DNA from: an uncultured Clostridia bacterium
GTDB lineage: Bacteria > Bacillota > Clostridia > Christensenellales > Aristaeellaceae
Length of the DNA: 24,375 nt
Assembly: GCA_945877525.1 (NCBI GenBank)
Contig: CAMDVP010000017.1
Location: 1 to 24,375, forward strand
Direction of reading: 5' to 3'
Below are positions 21,692-24,375 of this stretch, piece by piece. How positions within the stretch are numbered: position 1 is the first letter of the stretch; the number at the start of each line of letters is the position of its first letter. Below the pieces are notes generated by a model. That model worked only from the letters and a program-made list of their open reading frames with translations, was not told the DNA's origin and did no database searches. Both the position numbers and the translations under genes were made by a program.

Positions 21692-21728
21692 CTATATGAG
21701 CTCAAAAACACAGCATGGAGGTACCGCA

Positions 21729-22547
21729 ATGCTGAAAATCGGAGATTTCTCCAAACTGGCCAGGGTCAGCATCCGGATGCTGCGTCACTATGACGAAATT
21801 GGCCTGCTCCGCCCCGTCCATATCGATGCGATGACCGGCTATCGGTATTACGCGGCCAGCCAGTTGATTACCGCGGGACATATCACTGCCCTGCGGGAAA
21901 TGGGCTTCGGCCTGGCGGAAATCAGCGCATTCCTGAACGCATCAGACCAGCCTGAACGGCAGGAGGAACTGCTTTTGCGCAGGCAGAAGGAGCTGGAGGA
22001 GGAAGCCCGTCAAACCGCATACCGACTGACGCTGCTGGCGTCAGCCCTCAGACGACTTGGAAAGGAAGACACTGCCATGAAATATGATGTGAACGTGAAA
22101 ACCCTGCCCCGGCGTTATGCCGCTACGGTTCGTATGGTGATTCCCTCCTATGCGCAGGAGGGGATCCTGTGGAACACCCTGATGTCGGAAACCGCCCAGA
22201 TGCATCTGGTCTATGACAACCCATGCTACTGCTGCGCGGTGTTTCACGATGCGGAATTCCGGGAGGCGGATGTGGAGGTGGAGGTGCAGCAAACCCTCCA
22301 GGGCGAATATGCCGATACAGAGCATGTCCGCTTCCGCACGCTGCCGGAGGTGACCGTCGCCACAACGATGGTGCATGGCCCCTATACCCTCATGGACGAG
22401 GCCAACGCCGCCGTTGCCGCATGGGTTTCCGAAAATGGATATGCCTTCGATGGCCCCATGTTCAACATTTACCACGTTAGCCCCCATGAAACGCAAAATC
22501 CGGAGGAATACGTCACCGAAATCTGCTATCCCGTGCGGAAAGCATAA
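21729..22547 (+). CDS. MerR family regulator with GyrI-like effector-binding domain
   Basis: Residues 1-70 are the MerR winged helix (MLKIGDFSKLARVSIRMLRHYDEIGLL, here split as residues 1-19 and 20-27; then TGYRYY at 36-41). Residues ~72-112 are the coiled-coil dimer helix, rich in Glu, Arg and Leu. Residues ~118-272 form a GyrI-like/bacterial-activator effector domain that typically binds hydrophobic or cationic small molecules and drugs (as in BmrR or Rob relatives). ATG 21729 follows GGAGGT (21717-21722) with 6-nt spacing. No obvious target gene, such as an efflux pump, lies immediately downstream in this window, so it may act on itself and on distant genes. The transcript ends at a hairpin 10 bp after the stop. 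Confidence 0.92.
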   Translation: MLKIGDFSKLARVSIRMLRHYDEIGLLRPVHIDAMTGYRYYAASQLITAGHITALREMGFGLAEISAFLNASDQPERQEELLLRRQKELEEEARQTAYRLTLLASALRRLGKEDTAMKYDVNVKTLPRRYAATVRMVIPSYAQEGILWNTLMSETAQMHLVYDNPCYCCAVFHDAEFREADVEVEVQQTLQGEYADTEHVRFRTLPEVTVATTMVHGPYTLMDEANAAVAAWVSENGYAFDGPMFNIYHVSPHETQNPEEYVTEICYPVRKA

Positions 22548-22556
22548 CCCCACGTC

Positions 22557-22590
22557 AAGGACAGGAGCAATCATGTTCCTGCCCTTTTTT
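22557..22590 (+). terminator. Rho-independent terminator of the MerR gene
   Basis: AAGG-A-CAGGA (22557-22566) pairs with TCCTG-C-CCTT (22577-22586), with a single A-C mismatch and an 11-nt loop, and is followed directly by a run of T (22585-22590). Confidence 0.75.
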
Positions 22591-22657
22591 GTCGTCCGGC
22601 AGTTTCTCCCATCAAAACAGACCGGCGCCGGTTTTTCCCCATGCTCGGAGGATAACC

Positions 22658-22899
22658 TGTGGAAAACCTGTGGAAACTGTGGATAAATCCTATGATATTT
22701 CCTTTCCGCAGCTGTGTATAACTTTCCTGTACGGAACTTTTATACCTTTCACAGCCTCCGTAATCCGTTGATTTTTCTTGCTTTCCGAAACCGACTTTTG
22801 GTCGGTTTTCACTTTTTTGCGGATGTTTCCACAATCCACAGTCTGCGGTCGGTTCTTTGTTTCAGAGAAGTCCTTCATGTGGATAACCCATGTGTAAAA
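22658..22899. other. Cluster of DnaA boxes in a gene-free AT-richer stretch
   Basis: Five 9-mers fit the DnaA box pattern TTWTNCACA, all read on the - strand: 22658-22666, 22678-22686 (perfect TTATCCACA), 22713-22721, 22878-22886 (perfect) and 22891-22899. A near match lies at 22669-22677, and two weaker ones in the opposite orientation at 22825-22833 and 22832-22840. The first three form a tandem array with 11- and 9-bp steps. The part from 22686 to 22820 is visibly AT-rich against its surroundings. The family expectation is a DnaA binding region: an origin, a titration site or a regulatory site. No dnaA, dnaN or plasmid rep gene is in the window. The 22548-22953 gap otherwise holds only terminators. 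Confidence 0.6.
22788..22820. terminator. Hairpin in the convergent intergenic region
   Basis: AAACCGAC (22788-22795) pairs perfectly with GTCGGTTT (22801-22808) around TTTTG. On the + strand it is followed by TTCACTTTTTT. It may be a second terminator for rightward transcription. GGTCGGTT recurs at 22847-22854. Confidence 0.45.
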
Positions 22900-22920
22900 A
22901 AGGAGGGCCGTCCTCCCCTT
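22897..22920 (-). terminator. Rho-independent terminator of the rarA-kinase operon
   Basis: Read on the - strand, GGAGG-ACGGC-CCTCC (22916-22902) is followed by a T-run (complement of 22901-22896). It lies about 35 bp after the stop codon of the sensor kinase gene. This is the classical intrinsic terminator layout. Confidence 0.75.
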
Positions 22921-22953
22921 TTCGGAAGGAACAGCCCCATTATTGCCCCGCCC

Positions 22954-23850
22954 TCAGTTGTCCGCTTCTGTCGAAGCCACGGGAGCAATTTCCTTGGGCA
23001 CCCAGCCGCTGAACTCGGTCAGCTCAGGGCTACTGGTCACATCAATGTCGCCGCCCCGGTCGTTCAGGGTCTTTTTCACAATGAACAAACCCATGCCATG
23101 TCCCGCGGCCTTGGTGGTAATGCCTGCGCCAAAAATGGCCTTCTGACTCTTGAGCGGAATCATAGGCCCGGTGTTTGCCACGCTGAAACGGTAGGAGCGC
23201 AGGTCTTCAGTGAGGGTAATGCGCAGCCTGCGTCCCACGGGCTCCACTTCCTCCAGAGCGTCCAGGGCATTGTCAATCAGGTTGGACAGCACCTTGCACA
23301 TCTCCCAGCCCGGTACAGGCAGATCCTTCCACGCGGACTGGATGTTCACTTCGGCCTGCACGCCGGCCTTGTCGCAGGCGGCCAGCTTCACCTGCAAAAG
23401 GGCGTTGATGGCCGGATTGGCGGTTTTCATCACGCGGCTGACGGCGGTAATCGCGCCGTACACCTTCTCAATATAGGCGTTGGCCTCGGCGTATTCCTCC
23501 ATCTCCATCAGGCTGTATACCACCTGGAGGTGGTTGAGGAAATCGTGCCGCTGGGCGCGCAGGGTGTTGTTCAGGCTTTCCATGGCCTCAATTGTGCTGT
23601 CCATATCGTCCAGTTGGCCCACCAGCCTGCGGGTGGACAGTGCCTCGCGGATGTCAACCACTGCGCCCCACACCACCACTGACGCGGCAATGACCAGAAT
23701 ATACTTGGCCATGAGCGTGTCCAATTCCGCATGGGGCACCAGCAGCACATACAGCACCATGCCCACCACCAGCCCCACCTGCAGGGCATTGGTCACAATG
23801 GCGATGTTGGAAACCTTCTTAACGTTCACATTGCGGCCGATGGGTTTCAT
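22954..23850 (-). CDS. Spo0B/GHKL-type sensor histidine kinase
   Basis: This 298-residue protein has two N-terminal membrane spans (about 13-37 and 48-66) and then a Spo0B-like dimerisation helix pair with the phosphoacceptor box RAQRHDFLNHLQ (His102). The GHKL ATPase follows: N-box NLIDNALDA (190-198), ANTGPMI (225-231) and GHGMGLFIVKK (250-260). There is no large extracellular sensor, so the signal is probably sensed in the membrane or is a lipophilic or peptide ligand, as in AgrC/ComD and CitA-related kinases. It needs a response regulator, and none is visible in the window. ATG 23850 overlaps the rarA stop (ATGA), implying translational coupling. A terminator follows, so it ends the operon. 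Confidence 0.92.
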   Translation of the reverse strand: MKPIGRNVNVKKVSNIAIVTNALQVGLVVGMVLYVLLVPHAELDTLMAKYILVIAASVVVWGAVVDIREALSTRRLVGQLDDMDSTIEAMESLNNTLRAQRHDFLNHLQVVYSLMEMEEYAEANAYIEKVYGAITAVSRVMKTANPAINALLQVKLAACDKAGVQAEVNIQSAWKDLPVPGWEMCKVLSNLIDNALDALEEVEPVGRRLRITLTEDLRSYRFSVANTGPMIPLKSQKAIFGAGITTKAAGHGMGLFIVKKTLNDRGGDIDVTSSPELTEFSGWVPKEIAPVASTEADN

Positions 23851-24375
23851 TTTGCCTTTCCTTTCCGCACCTGGTGGTTTTTCAGAATGGTTGCCTCATG
23901 ACCCATGTTGGACGGGAAGTAGTACTGCCTGCCGCGGCACTCCGGCGGCATGTATTCCTGTCGGACCCAATGGTCGGGATAGTCGTGGGGATATTTGTAA
24001 CCCTCGCCGCTGCCGATGCGCTCGTGTCCGCCGTAGTGGGTGTCCCGCAGATGCACCGGTACCGGGCCAAAGCCGCCCTTTTCCGCATCTGCCAGGGCTG
24101 TGTCCACGGCCATCACCACACTGTTGGATTTCGGGCTTTCACACAGGGCGATGATGGCCTGTGCGATGGGCAGGCGCGCCTCCGGCATGCCCACCGTTTC
24201 CAGGGCCGTGGCAGCCGCGGCCGCCTGAAGCATCACCATGGGGTTGGCCTGGCCCACGTCCTCGCTGGCGTGGGCGATGATCCGCCGCACAATCAGCCGG
24301 GGATCCACCCCCGCGTAGATCAGACGGGCGAACCAGGCCAGGGCCGCGTCGCTGTCCGACCCCCGCAGGGACTTG
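23847..24375 (-). CDS. rarA: Replication-associated recombination protein A, C-terminal part (5' end beyond window)
   Basis: The visible 175 residues read from the window edge to the stop at 23847. They are the C-terminal portion of RarA/MgsA (YrvN-like), an AAA+ ATPase of the clamp-loader type that acts at stalled replication forks and ssDNA ends. Diagnostic stretches are KSLRGSDSDAALAWFARLI, GVDPRLIVRRIIAHASEDVG, PEARLPIAQAIIALCESPKSN (its central part) and PVHLRDTHY. The AAA+ domain with Walker motifs would be outside the window. The stop codon overlaps the start of the sensor kinase gene by 4 bp (ATGA), so the two share an operon, an unusual pairing. Confidence 0.93.
   Translation of the reverse strand, partial: KSLRGSDSDAALAWFARLIYAGVDPRLIVRRIIAHASEDVGQANPMVMLQAAAAATALETVGMPEARLPIAQAIIALCESPKSNSVVMAVDTALADAEKGGFGPVPVHLRDTHYGGHERIGSGEGYKYPHDYPDHWVRQEYMPPECRGRQYYFPSNMGHEATILKNHQVRKGKAK

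Noticed and set aside
22714..23682. 322-codon open frame on the + strand
   Set aside because: It reads through terminators and DnaA boxes and then antisense to the sensor kinase; no ribosome site.
1..24375. CRISPR array, rRNA, tRNA, phage genes or a toxin-antitoxin pair
   Set aside because: No regularly spaced repeats, structural RNA genes, integrase or small overlapping toxin-antitoxin genes were found on either strand.

Overview
The window looks like chromosomal DNA of a Gram-positive, Clostridia-like (Firmicutes) bacterium, perhaps a gut member of the Christensenellales or a relative. This is inferred from moderately high G+C, strong AAGGAGG-type ribosome binding sites, some TTG starts, consensus sigma-70-type promoters, Spo0B-type sensor kinase architecture and short hydrophobic signal peptides ending in A-x-A. 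The assignment is my inference; there is no rRNA or marker gene that settles it. I see no tRNA, rRNA, CRISPR array or transposase gene.

Region 1 (about 1-9062, all + strand) holds five genes I cannot assign to a known pathway: a small single-span membrane protein, a second membrane protein, a 493-residue protein with an N-terminal helix-turn-helix, a 1077-residue secreted protein, and a secreted von Willebrand A (VWA) protein with about four SH3-like modules. The last two form a clear operon behind an extended -10 promoter at 3402-3430. This is the least explained part of the window and may be a surface-associated system.

Region 2 (9147-12332) holds a DUF4127-family gene (- strand) that lacks its usual N-terminal third, a divergent RpiR/SIS regulator with two palindromes 21 bp apart in its upstream region, and a ribokinase-type sugar kinase.

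Region 3 (12391-21255) is a self-contained catabolic locus. A LacI-family repressor (- strand) has a perfect consensus promoter and diverges from an operon encoding an MFS transporter, an alpha/beta hydrolase, a family-5 solute-binding protein, two Dpp/Opp-type permeases and a fused double ATPase. A perfect LacI-type operator lies just after the operon promoter. I infer that a ligand relieves LacI repression, the ABC and MFS proteins move a substrate, and the hydrolase acts on it.

Region 4 (21256-21728) has no gene. It holds a 155-bp nested inverted-repeat element, an adjoining 108-bp inverted repeat, a hairpin terminator and a MerR-type promoter with a 19-bp spacer. A MerR regulator with a GyrI-like effector domain follows (21729-22547).

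Region 5 (22548-22953) is a gene-free stretch with a cluster of DnaA boxes plus terminators for both flanking transcription units. Region 6 (22954-24375, - strand) is the 3' part of rarA, translationally coupled to a Spo0B-type sensor kinase with no response regulator in view.
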